Below are positions 1-8,206 of a DNA stretch of 35,029 bases, piece by piece. The DNA is from Microbacterium maritypicum MF109. Its GTDB lineage: Bacteria > Actinomycetota > Actinomycetes > Actinomycetales > Microbacteriaceae. The position numbers and the translations under genes were made by a program. Under the pieces are notes generated by a model, which made no database searches, had not been told where the DNA came from, and was given only the letters and a program-made list of their open reading frames with translations. The stretch spans positions 1-35,029 of the forward strand of contig NZ_ATAO01000201.1 of assembly GCF_000455825.1 (NCBI RefSeq). Reading direction: 5' to 3'. Position 1 is the stretch's first letter. The number at the start of each line of letters is the position of its first letter.

Positions 1-2
1 GG

Positions 3-1004
3 TCATCGGGTCTCCTCGGTGACGGGGGCGGGGCCGGGGACGGGGACAGCGGTGGGGGCGGGGACGGGGTGGGCGGGCTCGGCGCCGGAGAGGACCGCGA
101 TCACGTCGGCGAGCGACAGGGACCCCATGTTGTCGACCGCCTGCGTGGTCTGTGCGCCCAGGTGCGGGGTGACGATCACGCGGTCGGCGAGTTCCGGCGC
201 GAGCAGCGGGCTGTCGTGCGCCGCGGTATCGCCGTCGAGGGTGTCGGCCGCGTAGCCGGCGAGGATGCGGTCGTGCAGCGCCTGTGCCACGGCGGCTTCG
301 TCGATCAGGTCGCCGCGGGCGGTGTTGACCAGCACGGTTCCCGGTCGCATGCCGGCGAGGCGCTCGGCGTCGACGAGCCGCTGCCCGCCCGGAGCGTGCA
401 GGGTGATCACGTCGGCCGCGCGGAACAGGTCGCCGAGCGAGACGGGCTCCGCACCCCGCTCCCGCACGACATCGTCGGGAAGGAACGGATCGGCCGCCAG
501 CACGCGCGGTCCGAAGCCGCTCAGCCGTGCGGCGACGCCCTGGCCGATGCGCCCGAAGCCGACGATGCCGACCGTGGCGGCGCCGAGCTCGCGACCACGC
601 CGCACACCCCAGTCGCCCGCGCGCACGCGGCGGTCGCCGTCGGGCACGAAGCGGAGGGCGGCGAGCATCAGTCCGACCGCATGGTCGGCGACCGCGTCGG
701 CGTTGGCACCGGGGGTGTTGGTCACCGGGATGCCGCGGTCGCGCGCGGCGTCGAGATCGACGGACTCGGTGCCGACACCATAGCGGGCGACGACCTTGAG
801 TTTCGGGGCCGCGGCGAGATGCGCGTCGGTGACGGACCCGGTGCCGGCTATCCAGGCGTCGGCACCGTGCAGCAGCGACCGCAGCTCGTCGAGGTCGTGG
901 TGGGCAGGCCCGCGCAGGATGCGGTGACCCGCCTGCGCCGCGCGCTCGACCAGGTCGAGGTCGCCGTCGGAGAACGAGCGGCTGGTGACGAGGATGACGC
1001 CCAT
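3..1004 (-). CDS. D-isomer-specific 2-hydroxyacid dehydrogenase (SerA-like)
   Basis: Predicted cytosolic NAD(P)-dependent oxidoreductase of 333 residues; the family interconverts 2-hydroxyacids and 2-ketoacids. The nucleotide-binding motif GFGRIG is at residues 149-154. The usual catalytic Arg lies in NTARGD (Arg230) and the catalytic His in TPHLG (His281). The catalytic Glu that normally sits five residues after the Asp of a DVF-type motif is replaced by Asp259 (DTLDGD). The last ~25 residues are Pro/Val/Ala-rich and come from a G-run-rich 3' end. The ATG at 1004 overlaps the kinase stop by one base, so this is the third gene of the operon. It lacks the ACT-domain extension of long SerA enzymes, so a role in sugar-acid breakdown is more likely than serine synthesis. 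Family certain, substrate unknown. Confidence 0.88.
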   Translation of the reverse strand: MGVILVTSRSFSDGDLDLVERAAQAGHRILRGPAHHDLDELRSLLHGADAWIAGTGSVTDAHLAAAPKLKVVARYGVGTESVDLDAARDRGIPVTNTPGANADAVADHAVGLMLAALRFVPDGDRRVRAGDWGVRRGRELGAATVGIVGFGRIGQGVAARLSGFGPRVLAADPFLPDDVVRERGAEPVSLGDLFRAADVITLHAPGGQRLVDAERLAGMRPGTVLVNTARGDLIDEAAVAQALHDRILAGYAADTLDGDTAAHDSPLLAPELADRVIVTPHLGAQTTQAVDNMGSLSLADVIAVLSGAEPAHPVPAPTAVPVPGPAPVTEETR

Positions 1005-2494
1005 CAGCGCGGCCGTCCGGCGAACCACGGCGCGAGAGCCGTGTAGGCGTCGGCGAAGCGGGCGTGCCGCTCGGCATAGACGGCGTGACGTGCCGCATCC
1101 GGAATGAACTCGGCCGTGACCTCGCTCAGGGCGCGGGCGGCCGAGAAGTCGGTGAGGCCGAGCCCGACCGCGGCGGTCACCGCGGCGCCGAGGCTGTTCG
1201 CCTCTTCGACGATCGTCCGGCGGCGCACGGGCACACCCCACACGTCGGCGAGCACCGAGAGGTACACGTCGCTCTGGGCTCCGCCGCCGACCGCGTCGAT
1301 GCGGTCGATCACGGCGCCGGCTTCGCGGAACGCCTGGATGCAGCTGAGCAGGTTGAACGCGGTGCCCTCCAGCACGGCCCGCACGAGGTGCGCCCTGGCG
1401 TGGTGGCGGGCGAGGCCGACGAATGCGCCCCGCGCCTCCGGATCCCACATCGGAGAGCGCTCGCCGAGCAGATAAGGGAGGAAGTAGAGATCGTCGGTGT
1501 CGACGTCGGCGGAGGCCTCGGCCGTCAGTCGTCCGGTCTCGGGGTGCGCCGGATCGGGGGAGAGGGCCTCGGCGATCCACTGCACCGAGGCGCCGCCGGC
1601 CTGCATGGTGGCGGTCGGCACGAACGAGCCTGGCACGACGTTGTCGAATGTGAAGGTACGCATCGCAGGGTCGTGCAGCGGGGCGTCGGCCGCGAACGAG
1701 ATCCACGACGATGTGCCCAGGCAGACGTAGGGGCCGTCCTCCGGCGCGACGACACCCGAGCCGACGGCGGCCATCGGGCCGTCGCCGCCGCCCATCACCA
1801 CACGCACGCTCGCGGGGAGGCCGAGGGCGTCGGCTGCGGCATCCGTCAACGTGCCGGCGATCTGCGTGGATTCCAGGATCTCGGGGAACAACGCCGGGTC
1901 GAGGCGCGCAGCCTGCAGCACCTCGTCCGACCACGTGCCCGTGGCCTGGTCGTAGGCGTTCGTGCCCGACGCGTCGGAGCGATCGGTCGCGAGGCGCCCG
2001 GTCAGGCGCAGCACGATGAAGTCCTTCGCGACGCAGACGCGTCGCACGCGCGCCCAGTTGTCGGGCTCGTTGTCGCGCACCCACATGACCTTCTCGACGG
2101 AGTAGGTGGGGTTGAGGCGGTGGCCCAGGATGCCGTACGCGCGTTCGGCGCCGATCGCGGCCTCGAGCTCGCGCTGCTGCGCGCCGGCCCTGGTGTCGGC
2201 CCAGATGATCGCCGGGCGTGCGGGTTCACCATGGGCGTCGAGCAGCACGGCACCCATCATCTGGCCGCTCACCACGAGTCCGGCGATGTCGGTCGGGGCC
2301 GTGCCGGTGCGGGCGATCAGATCGCGCGTGGCGGCGACGACCGCATCCCACCAGTCGGCGGGATCCTGCTCGGCGACCCCGCCCGCGGCGAAGTGCGCGG
2401 GGTAGGGGACGGTGACCGAGGCGACGAGACGGCCGTCATCGTGGTGCAGCGACGCCTTGTTCCCGGTGGTGCCCAGGTCGTGCGCGATGATCAT
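1004..2494 (-). CDS. FGGY-family carbohydrate kinase (xylulokinase-like)
   Basis: Predicted ATP-dependent kinase of a ketose or polyol, 496 residues, typical length for the family. The N-terminal phosphate-binding motif DLGTTGNKA is at residues 6-14. The likely catalytic base is Asp238 in GGGDGP. A second FGGY signature, GGGAQSDVY, is in the C-terminal half. Xylulokinases usually read GQMHG in the sugar pocket; here residues 77-81 read GQMMG, so the pocket His is Met80. It starts 9 bases after the isomerase stop and its own stop overlaps the dehydrogenase start, so the three are co-transcribed. An annotation as XylB is possible, but the pocket change and the absence of a xylose isomerase argue for another ketose or polyol. 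No sugar transporter is visible in the window. Confidence 0.9.
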   Translation of the reverse strand: MIIAHDLGTTGNKASLHHDDGRLVASVTVPYPAHFAAGGVAEQDPADWWDAVVAATRDLIARTGTAPTDIAGLVVSGQMMGAVLLDAHGEPARPAIIWADTRAGAQQRELEAAIGAERAYGILGHRLNPTYSVEKVMWVRDNEPDNWARVRRVCVAKDFIVLRLTGRLATDRSDASGTNAYDQATGTWSDEVLQAARLDPALFPEILESTQIAGTLTDAAADALGLPASVRVVMGGGDGPMAAVGSGVVAPEDGPYVCLGTSSWISFAADAPLHDPAMRTFTFDNVVPGSFVPTATMQAGGASVQWIAEALSPDPAHPETGRLTAEASADVDTDDLYFLPYLLGERSPMWDPEARGAFVGLARHHARAHLVRAVLEGTAFNLLSCIQAFREAGAVIDRIDAVGGGAQSDVYLSVLADVWGVPVRRRTIVEEANSLGAAVTAAVGLGLTDFSAARALSEVTAEFIPDAARHAVYAERHARFADAYTALAPWFAGRPR

Positions 2495-2503
2495 GGCCGG
2501 AGC

Positions 2504-3079
2504 CTATTCCGCGTAGGGACGCAGGTCGACGCCGGAGGCTCCGCGGTAGGCGCGCGAGCCCATGCCGTGCTCCAGCACCCAGCCGTAGTCGTGTCCTGCT
2601 CCTCCCGGGTACACCGCGAGGAAGGCGTAGGGCTCGTCGCCGGTGTTGACGGAACGGTGAGCCCAGCCCGGAGGGATGTAGCCGATCGTGCCAGGGAGCA
2701 TGTCGAGCCACTCGGTGCGCTCGCCGTCGAACATCAGCAGTCCGCCCTGCCCCTTCAACGCCAGGTAGATCTCGCCCTGGTGGTCCGGGTGCTGGTGGCC
2801 CTTGGTCATCCAGAGCTCGCCGGAGGTGTCGCCGGGCATGATCGTGGTGATCGACTGCGGCAGCTCGCGGTCGATCTCGGGCACGGGGGAGCTGACGACC
2901 GTGTAGACCACGGGGTTCTCGCCGGCCGATGCCGCAGCCCAGGCATCTGCGTCGAGGAAGAGCCCCTCGAGGTCGGACATCCGCCGGGTGAGGGTCGGGC
3001 CCTCGGGGGAGAGCGTGAGCTTCTCGGCGTCGAAGGCGATCGCCATCGGAGAGATCGGCGGGGTATGGAACTCGGGCAT
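2504..3079 (-). CDS. Cupin-type glucose-6-phosphate isomerase family protein
   Basis: Small cupin of 191 residues resembling the metal-dependent phosphoglucose isomerases of archaea and some bacteria, which are unrelated to the common PGI fold. Likely metal ligands are His95 and His97 (GHQHP), Glu103 (GEIY) and His141 (PPGWAHRSVN); the spacing fits the two cupin motifs. The ATG at 3079 was chosen over an in-frame start at 3115 because GAGGAG lies six bases before it and the upstream start falls in the operator palindromes. First gene of the operon. With a kinase and a hydroxyacid dehydrogenase downstream, it may isomerise a sugar phosphate other than glucose 6-phosphate. Confidence 0.85.
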   Translation of the reverse strand: MPEFHTPPISPMAIAFDAEKLTLSPEGPTLTRRMSDLEGLFLDADAWAAASAGENPVVYTVVSSPVPEIDRELPQSITTIMPGDTSGELWMTKGHQHPDHQGEIYLALKGQGGLLMFDGERTEWLDMLPGTIGYIPPGWAHRSVNTGDEPYAFLAVYPGGAGHDYGWVLEHGMGSRAYRGASGVDLRPYAE

Positions 3080-3114
3080 CGGTGCTCCTCGTAACGGTGC
3101 TGCGGCGCTGCGCA

Positions 3115-3153
3115 ACCTGTAATGACAGGTTCACTGTACCTGTTATGACAGGT
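3115..3153. promoter_or_regulatory. Two tandem perfect palindromes, probable operator of the sugar operon
   Basis: ACCTGTAATGACAGGT at 3115-3130 and ACCTGTTATGACAGGT at 3138-3153 share 6-bp inverted arms around a four-base spacer. Their centres are 23 bp apart, about two helical turns, on one face of the DNA. They sit 36 bp upstream of the isomerase start, where its promoter must lie. The arm size suits a dimeric repressor, possibly GntR or LacI type; no regulator gene is adjacent. Confidence 0.75.
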
Positions 3154-3223
3154 GGCGTCCAGAGCGGATCGCTCCCGCGCGCGATCCGCGGCGCGCATCT
3201 GCGCGCGGTGCGGCGGTCCGCGG

Positions 3224-3395
3224 TGGTCCTCCGGTCGCAGTTGGTGCCGGCTGCTGGTCCTCCGGTCGCGGTTGGTGCCGCCTGATCGGGAAGAACCCGG
3301 CAGGAAGTGCGACCGGAACGCGGAGGCCAGCCGGACCGGAACGTGCAGCCGGGGCCGGAACGCGGGGGCCAGCCGGGGCCGGGGCGCGCAGCCGG
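3224..3395. repeat. GC-rich intergenic repeat block
   Basis: The 269-base gap 3154-3422 holds no convincing gene. A 27-bp direct repeat with core TCCGGTCGC lies at 3224-3250 and 3255-3281 (period 31). A second block holds GACCGGAACG at 3311 and 3334 and GGCCGGAACG at 3353; the 24 bp at 3311-3334 and 3353-3376 match at 22 positions, giving a 42-bp composite unit. TCCGGTCGCA at 3231-3240 is the exact reverse complement of 3308-3317, so the copies face each other. The stretch 3298-3319 matches the window end in inverted orientation. Confidence 0.8.
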
Positions 3396-3422
3396 GGGGA
3401 GGGCGTCGGAGTCAGCGCCGGG

Positions 3423-3959
3423 TCACTCGGCCGCGAGCCTCGCTCGGTAGGCGGCGACGGCGTTGCGGTTCGCGCACGTGGTCGAGCAGTACCGCTTCGA
3501 GCGGTTGCGCGAGAGGTCGAGGGCGATCGATCGGCAGGTGTCGTCCTCGCACACGGTGAGACGCGACCCCTCGTCGGCGCGGATGACATCGATCAGGGCC
3601 ATCGCGGTCTCGATCAGGATGCGCTCGGCGAAGGGCTGCTCGTCGGCGACGGCGTGCAGGTGCCAGTCCACGCCGTCATGCCGGCGCAGAGCCGGGGTGA
3701 GGCGTGATTCCGCGAGGGCGTCGTTGACGTGGGCGGCCATCTCGTCGCGCGGTGCCAGCAGCATGGTGCGCAGGCGTGGACGCAGCTCGCGCAGCGACGC
3801 CACCTCGAGCTCGTCGCGGTCGAGGCGCCCGGTGTACGGGAACTCGCGGAGGAACGTGTCTTCATCGTCGAGGTCGGTCAGTGTGTCCGGCTGTTCGGCG
3901 GAGTTCACCAGCCAGACGGCGGACCGCAGCGCCTCCTCCGTGTCATCGGTGAAGATCAT
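3423..3959 (-). CDS. CGNR zinc-finger, ABATE-domain putative transcriptional regulator
   Basis: 178-residue protein with an N-terminal ABATE-type (stress-induced) region and a C-terminal treble-clef zinc finger. The finger ligands are Cys137, Cys142, Cys158 and Cys162. The motif naming the family is CANR here (162-165) instead of CGNR. The C-terminal Arg/Lys-rich helix would contact DNA. Family members are predicted one-component regulators; ligands are not known. It is divergent from the EamA transporter with only 39 bases between the two starts, so control of the shared promoter region is the simplest guess. TAAGAT on the minus strand at 3966-3971 could be a -10 for a leaderless transcript. 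Confidence 0.85.
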   Translation of the reverse strand: MIFTDDTEEALRSAVWLVNSAEQPDTLTDLDDEDTFLREFPYTGRLDRDELEVASLRELRPRLRTMLLAPRDEMAAHVNDALAESRLTPALRRHDGVDWHLHAVADEQPFAERILIETAMALIDVIRADEGSRLTVCEDDTCRSIALDLSRNRSKRYCSTTCANRNAVAAYRARLAAE

Positions 3960-3960
3960 G

Positions 3961-3990
3961 TTGACATCTTACAGCGCGCGCGAGTAGCGT
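3961..3990 (+). promoter_or_regulatory. Candidate promoter of the EamA transporter
   Basis: TTGACA at 3961-3966 is a perfect -35 element. TAGCGT at 3985-3990 is a weak -10 at 18-base spacing. The start codon follows eight bases later, so the transcript would be leaderless or nearly so. The region is shared with the divergent CGNR gene. Confidence 0.45.
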
Positions 3991-3998
3991 CATCGATC

Positions 3999-5036
3999 AT
4001 GAGCACGGTGAGCAGTGACAGGGCGGCCGCCTCCGCCCGCGGGGTGCGCCTCGGGCTGCCGCTGGCGATCGCCGCGGCTTTCGCCTTCGGAATGTCGGGT
4101 GGATGGGCGCGCGGGCTCATCGATGCGGGATGGACGCCCGGTGCCGCGGTCACCGCGCGCATCTGGGTCGCCGCGCTCGTACTGCTGATCCCCGCGATCC
4201 TGTCCCTGCGCGGACGGTGGGGGCTGCTGCGGCGCAACGCGGGCATGATCCTCGCCTATGGACTGCTGGCAGTCGCCGCGACCCAGCTCTTCTACTTCCA
4301 GGCCGTCGCGGTCATGGATGTCGGACTGGCGCTGCTCATCGAGTACACCGCTCCGATCGCGGTGCTGCTGTGGCTCTGGTTGCGGCGGGGGGAGCGTCCG
4401 ACACGACGGAGCATCATCGGTGCGGCCATCGCCTTCGTCGGACTGGTGCTCATGCTCGACATCCTCACCGGCGCCGACGTCAACGTGGCCGGTATCCTGT
4501 GGGCGCTCGGGGCCATGGTGGGGGCGGCGACGTACTTCGTGCTCTCGGCCAAAGCCGACACCGGGCTGCCGCCGATCGCTCTCGCCGGCAGCGGTCTGCT
4601 GCTCGGCGCGCTCGGGCTCACCGTGGCCGGCGCGATCGGTGTGCTGCCGATCCGGTGGACGACCGACGACATCGCCTACCGGTTCGGCAGTGTGCCCTGG
4701 TTCGTGCCGGTGCTGGCGATGGGCGTCGTCGCGACCGCGCTCGCGTACCTGCTCGGCATCGCCTCGACGCGGATGCTGGGGTCGCGACTCGCCTCGTTCG
4801 TGGCGCTCGCCGAGGTGGTCGCCGCGCTCCTGTTCGGCTGGCTGCTGCTCGGACAGCTCCCCGACCTGCTGCAGGCTCTCGGTGGCGTGCTGGTGCTCGT
4901 GGGTGTGGTGGTCGTCAAGCTGGGCGAACCCGCGGCGCCGGAGTTCGTGGAGCCGGTGCCTGTGGGGCCGGTGCCTGTGGAGCCGATGTCCGCGGCCGAT
5001 AATGTATACGGGAAGCGGGCTGAGGAAGAGTTCTGA
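3999..5036 (+). CDS. EamA/DMT-superfamily transporter
   Basis: 345-residue integral membrane protein with about ten hydrophobic helices between residues 18 and 315, in the two-EamA-repeat layout of drug/metabolite exporters. The second EamA half ends in a typical motif (ALGGVLVLVGVVVVKLGE). A hydrophilic tail follows, with a 15-bp DNA repeat giving VEPVPVGPVPVEP. The ATG at 3999 is the first after the divergent promoter. The last 34 bases carry the first of two TGTATAC boxes serving the next gene, so the tail doubles as regulatory DNA. Substrate unknown; amino-acid or metabolite export is usual for the family. Confidence 0.88.
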   Translation: MSTVSSDRAAASARGVRLGLPLAIAAAFAFGMSGGWARGLIDAGWTPGAAVTARIWVAALVLLIPAILSLRGRWGLLRRNAGMILAYGLLAVAATQLFYFQAVAVMDVGLALLIEYTAPIAVLLWLWLRRGERPTRRSIIGAAIAFVGLVLMLDILTGADVNVAGILWALGAMVGAATYFVLSAKADTGLPPIALAGSGLLLGALGLTVAGAIGVLPIRWTTDDIAYRFGSVPWFVPVLAMGVVATALAYLLGIASTRMLGSRLASFVALAEVVAALLFGWLLLGQLPDLLQALGGVLVLVGVVVVKLGEPAAPEFVEPVPVGPVPVEPMSAADNVYGKRAEEEF

Positions 5037-5062
5037 GCCCGCAGCCTGGCTTTATGTATACA
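5003..5062. promoter_or_regulatory. Pair of GntR-type operator boxes before gntR-prpDBC
   Basis: TGTATACG at 5003-5010 and the perfect palindrome TGTATACA at 5055-5062 resemble the GT-N-AC core bound by FadR-type GntR proteins. Their centres are 52 bp apart, about five turns. The second overlaps a TATACA -10-like element (5057-5062) placed so that transcription would begin at the regulator start codon. Autoregulation by the downstream GntR is inferred. Confidence 0.6.
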
Positions 5063-5070
5063 CTGAGGGC

Positions 5071-5772
5071 ATGACCATCGCCGTCGAACGCACCTCCGCG
5101 AGTGATCGTGCGTACGCGGCCCTGCTCGACGACATCCAGTCCGGCACGCTGGCAGCCGGCGTCGTGCTCGGCGAGGTCGAGCAGGCCGAGCGGCTGGGCG
5201 TCAGCCGCACGCCGATGCGCGAAGCGCTCCGGCGCCTCATCGCCGACGGGCTCGTCGTGCAGCAGTCGCCGCGGGTCACTGTGGTGGCGGGTCTCGATGC
5301 CGACGACATTCGTTCCCTCTTCGAGATCCGCCGCGCCCTCGAGGAGAGCTCCGCCCGTCTCGCCGCCGCCAGAGGAGACGCGCAGCTCTTCGCGGCACTC
5401 GCGGACGAGTTCGCACACGTCGATCTCGACGCCGTCGAGGGACGCGACGCGTACTACGCCCTGATCGCCCGCTTCGATGCCGCGCTCGATGCGGCCGTCG
5501 CCAACGACTACATCGCCTCGGCGCTGCGCACCGTGCGCACGCACCTCGTGCGCGTGCGTCGGATGGCCCGCGACAAGCCCGCCCGCCTCGCCGCCTCCGC
5601 CGCAGAGCACCGCACCATCGCCGAGGCGCTCGCCGCGCGCGACGGCGACCTCGCCGCCCACGCCACGCACGTGCACCTGCACAACGCGCTCGCCGGCATC
5701 CTCGATTCGCTCGACCCCCGCACCACCGTCGACCCCCGCACCACCGTCGACCCCCGCACCAGTGAAGGATAA
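5071..5772 (+). CDS. GntR-family (FadR/FCD) regulator of the methylcitrate operon
   Basis: 233-residue DNA-binding protein. The winged helix-turn-helix spans about residues 8-75, with LGVSRTPMREALRRL as the recognition helix region. The helical FCD ligand domain covers about 85-215, with metal-site-like Asp and His residues near the end. The gene stops three bases before prpD, so it heads that operon. The ATG at 5071 lacks a well-spaced ribosome binding site and probably starts a leaderless mRNA. The tail carries an 18-bp tandem repeat encoding DPRTTV twice plus DPRTSEG. Likely ligand is a propionate or methylcitrate intermediate (inference from neighbours). Confidence 0.88.
   Translation: MTIAVERTSASDRAYAALLDDIQSGTLAAGVVLGEVEQAERLGVSRTPMREALRRLIADGLVVQQSPRVTVVAGLDADDIRSLFEIRRALEESSARLAAARGDAQLFAALADEFAHVDLDAVEGRDAYYALIARFDAALDAAVANDYIASALRTVRTHLVRVRRMARDKPARLAASAAEHRTIAEALAARDGDLAAHATHVHLHNALAGILDSLDPRTTVDPRTTVDPRTSEG
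5713..5760 (+). repeat. 18-bp tandem repeat inside the regulator 3' end
   Basis: GACCCCCGCACCACCGTC occurs at 5713-5730 and 5731-5748 without a mismatch, with a 12-base partial third copy to 5760. It adds in-frame DPRTTV units to the C-terminus. The DNA identity suggests recent slippage. Confidence 0.9.
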
Positions 5773-5775
5773 GAA

Positions 5776-7302
5776 ATGACTGTCACCCACCACGTCCGCG
5801 TGCACCGCAGCGACGAGAACCTCGCCAGGGAAGACCAGCTCGCCTGGAAGATCGCCCAGGTCGCCGCCGATCAGGTCGAGGTCGAGCAGGACGTCGTCGA
5901 CATGATCATCAACCGCATCATCGACAACGCCTCGGTGGCGGCGGCCTCCCTCACCCGCGGCCCGATCAACGCGGTCCGCGCGCAGGCGTTCAGCCATCCT
6001 GTCTCCACCGGCGGCGTCGGAGCGAACCTCTTCGGTGCCGCCCTCGACCACCGCACCAGCCCCGAGTGGGCGGCCTGGGCCAACGGTGTGGCCGTGCGCG
6101 AGCTCGACTATCACGACACCTTCCTCGCGGCGGAGTACTCGCACCCCGGCGACAACATTCCGCCTATCCTCGCGGTCGCACAGCACACCGGCAAGGACGG
6201 CCGGGCGCTCGTGCGCGGCATCGCCACCGGCTACGAGATCCAGATGGACCTGGTACGCGCGATCTGCCTGCACAAGCACAAGATCGATCACGTCGCCCAC
6301 CTCGGCCCGTCTGCCGCGGCCGGCATCGGCACCCTCCTCGGACTCGACGTCGAGACCATCTACCAGGCCGTCGGCCAGGCGCTGCACACCACGACCGCGA
6401 CGCGTCAGAGCCGCAAGGGCGAGATCTCGACCTGGAAGGCGCACGCTCCGGCCTTCGCCGGCAAGATGGCCGTCGAAGCCGTCGACCGCGCGATGCGCGG
6501 ACAGACCAGTCCCGCCCCGATCTATGAGGGCGAAGACGGTGTGATCGCCTGGATGCTCGACGGCAAGGACGCGGCGTACGACGTGCCGCTGCCCGCCGCC
6601 GGCGAGCCCAAGCGCGCGATCCTCGACTCGTACACGAAGGAGCACTCGGCCGAGTACCAGGCGCAGGCGCTCATCGACCTCGCCCGCAAGCTCGGCATCG
6701 AGAACCCGGCGCTGCGTGACCCCGCGAACATCGATCAGATCGTGATCCACACCAGCCACCACACCCACAACGTGATCGGCTCCGGCGCGAACGACCCGCA
6801 GAAGTACGACCCGACCGCTTCGCGCGAGACGCTCGACCACTCGGTGCCGTACATCTTCGCGGTGGCGCTGCAGGATGGCGGGTGGCACCACGTCGACTCC
6901 TACGCCCCCGAGCGCGCGGGCCGCGCCGACACCGTCGCGCTGTGGCACAAGATCACCACGGCCGAAGACGCCGAGTGGACCCGCCGCTACCACTCGGAGG
7001 ACCCGGCAGAGAAGGCGTTCGGCGGTCGCGTCGAGATCCGCCTGACCGACGGCTCGACAGTGGTCGACGAGATCGCCGTGGCCGACGCGCACCCGCTGGG
7101 AGCACGCCCGTTCGCCCGCGAGAACTACATCGCGAAGTTCCGTCTGCTGGCAGAGCCCGTGCTCGAGCCGGCCGAGATCGAGCGGTTCCTCGCCCTCGTG
7201 CAGCGTCTGCCCGAGCTGACGGCTGCCGAGGTCGGTGAGCTGTCGATCGTCGCGAAGCCCGGCCTGCTCGAGGCCGCACCCACGCCGGCAGGACTGTTCT
7301 GA
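5776..7302 (+). CDS. prpD: 2-methylcitrate dehydratase
   Basis: 508-residue MmgE/PrpD-family enzyme that dehydrates 2-methylcitrate to 2-methylaconitate in the methylcitrate cycle. The length fits the PrpD branch. Recognisable segments are the helical first-half region with [19 protein letters not shown], the [17 protein letters not shown] stretch, and the [15 protein letters not shown] motif common to PrpD proteins. GAAGGA ahead of the ATG lies within the end of the regulator gene. The stop overlaps the prpB start (TGATG). An aconitase is needed to complete isomerisation and is not in the window. Confidence 0.96.
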   Translation: MTVTHHVRVHRSDENLAREDQLAWKIAQVAADQVEVEQDVVDMIINRIIDNASVAAASLTRGPINAVRAQAFSHPVSTGGVGANLFGAALDHRTSPEWAAWANGVAVRELDYHDTFLAAEYSHPGDNIPPILAVAQHTGKDGRALVRGIATGYEIQMDLVRAICLHKHKIDHVAHLGPSAAAGIGTLLGLDVETIYQAVGQALHTTTATRQSRKGEISTWKAHAPAFAGKMAVEAVDRAMRGQTSPAPIYEGEDGVIAWMLDGKDAAYDVPLPAAGEPKRAILDSYTKEHSAEYQAQALIDLARKLGIENPALRDPANIDQIVIHTSHHTHNVIGSGANDPQKYDPTASRETLDHSVPYIFAVALQDGGWHHVDSYAPERAGRADTVALWHKITTAEDAEWTRRYHSEDPAEKAFGGRVEIRLTDGSTVVDEIAVADAHPLGARPFARENYIAKFRLLAEPVLEPAEIERFLALVQRLPELTAAEVGELSIVAKPGLLEAAPTPAGLF

Positions 7303-8204
7303 TGCTGTATTCCACCGTCACCCCCGCCGAGAAGCGGCGGCTGTTCCGTGAGCGGCTCGCGAGCGGTGAACTGCTGCGCTTCCCCGGCGCGTTCAACCCC
7401 CTGAGCGCCCGTCTGATCGAGCAGAAGGGCTTCGACGGCGTCTACATCTCCGGCGCCGTGCTCTCCGCCGACCTGGGGCTGCCCGACATCGGCCTGACCA
7501 CGCTGACCGAGGTCGCCGGACGCGCGAAGCAGATCGCCCGCATGACCGACCTCCCCGCGATCGTCGACGCCGACACCGGCTTCGGCGAGCCGATGAACGT
7601 CGCCCGCACGATCCAGGAGCTCGAGGACGCGGGCCTGGCCGGCACGCACATCGAGGACCAGATCAACCCGAAGCGCTGCGGCCACCTCGACGGCAAGGCC
7701 GTGGTCGACGAGAACACCGCGATCAAGCGCATCCGTGCCGCCGCCGACGCCCGTCGTGACGAGAACTTCCTCATCATGGCGCGCACCGACATCCGGGCGG
7801 TCGAGGGGCTGGACGCGGCGATCGACCGCGCGAAGGCCCTGGTGGATGCCGGTGCCGACGCGGTGTTCCCCGAGGCGATGCGCACGCTCGCCGAGTTCGA
7901 GGCCATGGCCGAGGCGCTCGACGTGCCGATCCTGGCGAACATGACCGAGTTCGGCAAGAGCGAGCTCTTCTCGGTCGACCAGCTGCGCGACGCGGGAGTG
8001 AACCTGGTCATCTGGCCGGTGTCGCTGCTGCGCATCTCGATGGGGGCTGCGGGCCGCGCACTGGATACTCTGAACGAGGAGGGGCATCTGACCTCGAAGC
8101 TCGGCGAGATGCAGCATCGCGCCGATCTCTACGATCTGATCGACTACGAGTCGTACAAACACTTCGACTCCGGCGTCTTCAACTTCACCATCACGAAGGA
8201 GTGA
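7302..8204 (+). CDS. prpB: 2-methylisocitrate lyase
   Basis: 300-residue member of the isocitrate lyase/PEP mutase superfamily, cleaving 2-methylisocitrate to pyruvate and succinate. The metal-binding segment DADTGFGEP and the following HIEDQ are present. The signature loop KRCGH carries the catalytic Cys126. The length matches PrpB and is well below isocitrate lyase. Its ATG overlaps the prpD stop by one base, and its stop lies two bases before the prpC start, so translation is probably coupled. Confidence 0.97.
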   Translation: MLYSTVTPAEKRRLFRERLASGELLRFPGAFNPLSARLIEQKGFDGVYISGAVLSADLGLPDIGLTTLTEVAGRAKQIARMTDLPAIVDADTGFGEPMNVARTIQELEDAGLAGTHIEDQINPKRCGHLDGKAVVDENTAIKRIRAAADARRDENFLIMARTDIRAVEGLDAAIDRAKALVDAGADAVFPEAMRTLAEFEAMAEALDVPILANMTEFGKSELFSVDQLRDAGVNLVIWPVSLLRISMGAAGRALDTLNEEGHLTSKLGEMQHRADLYDLIDYESYKHFDSGVFNFTITKE

Positions 8205-8206
8205 CC

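Noticed and set aside
1004..2084. N-terminal extension of the dehydrogenase frame across the kinase gene
   Set aside because: The extension is Arg/Pro-rich without a fold; the recognised domain begins at the ATG at 1004 that overlaps the kinase stop.
3152..3559. Plus-strand open frame across the repeat block
   Set aside because: Translation is repetitive Arg/Gly and overlaps the CGNR gene.
4915..7092. 725-codon minus-strand frame opposite gntR and prpD
   Set aside because: Val/Arg/Gly-rich shadow of two recognised genes.
8201..8206. GTG start of prpC at 8201
   Set aside because: It would place the start within the AAGGAG ribosome site; the ATG at 8207 has correct spacing.
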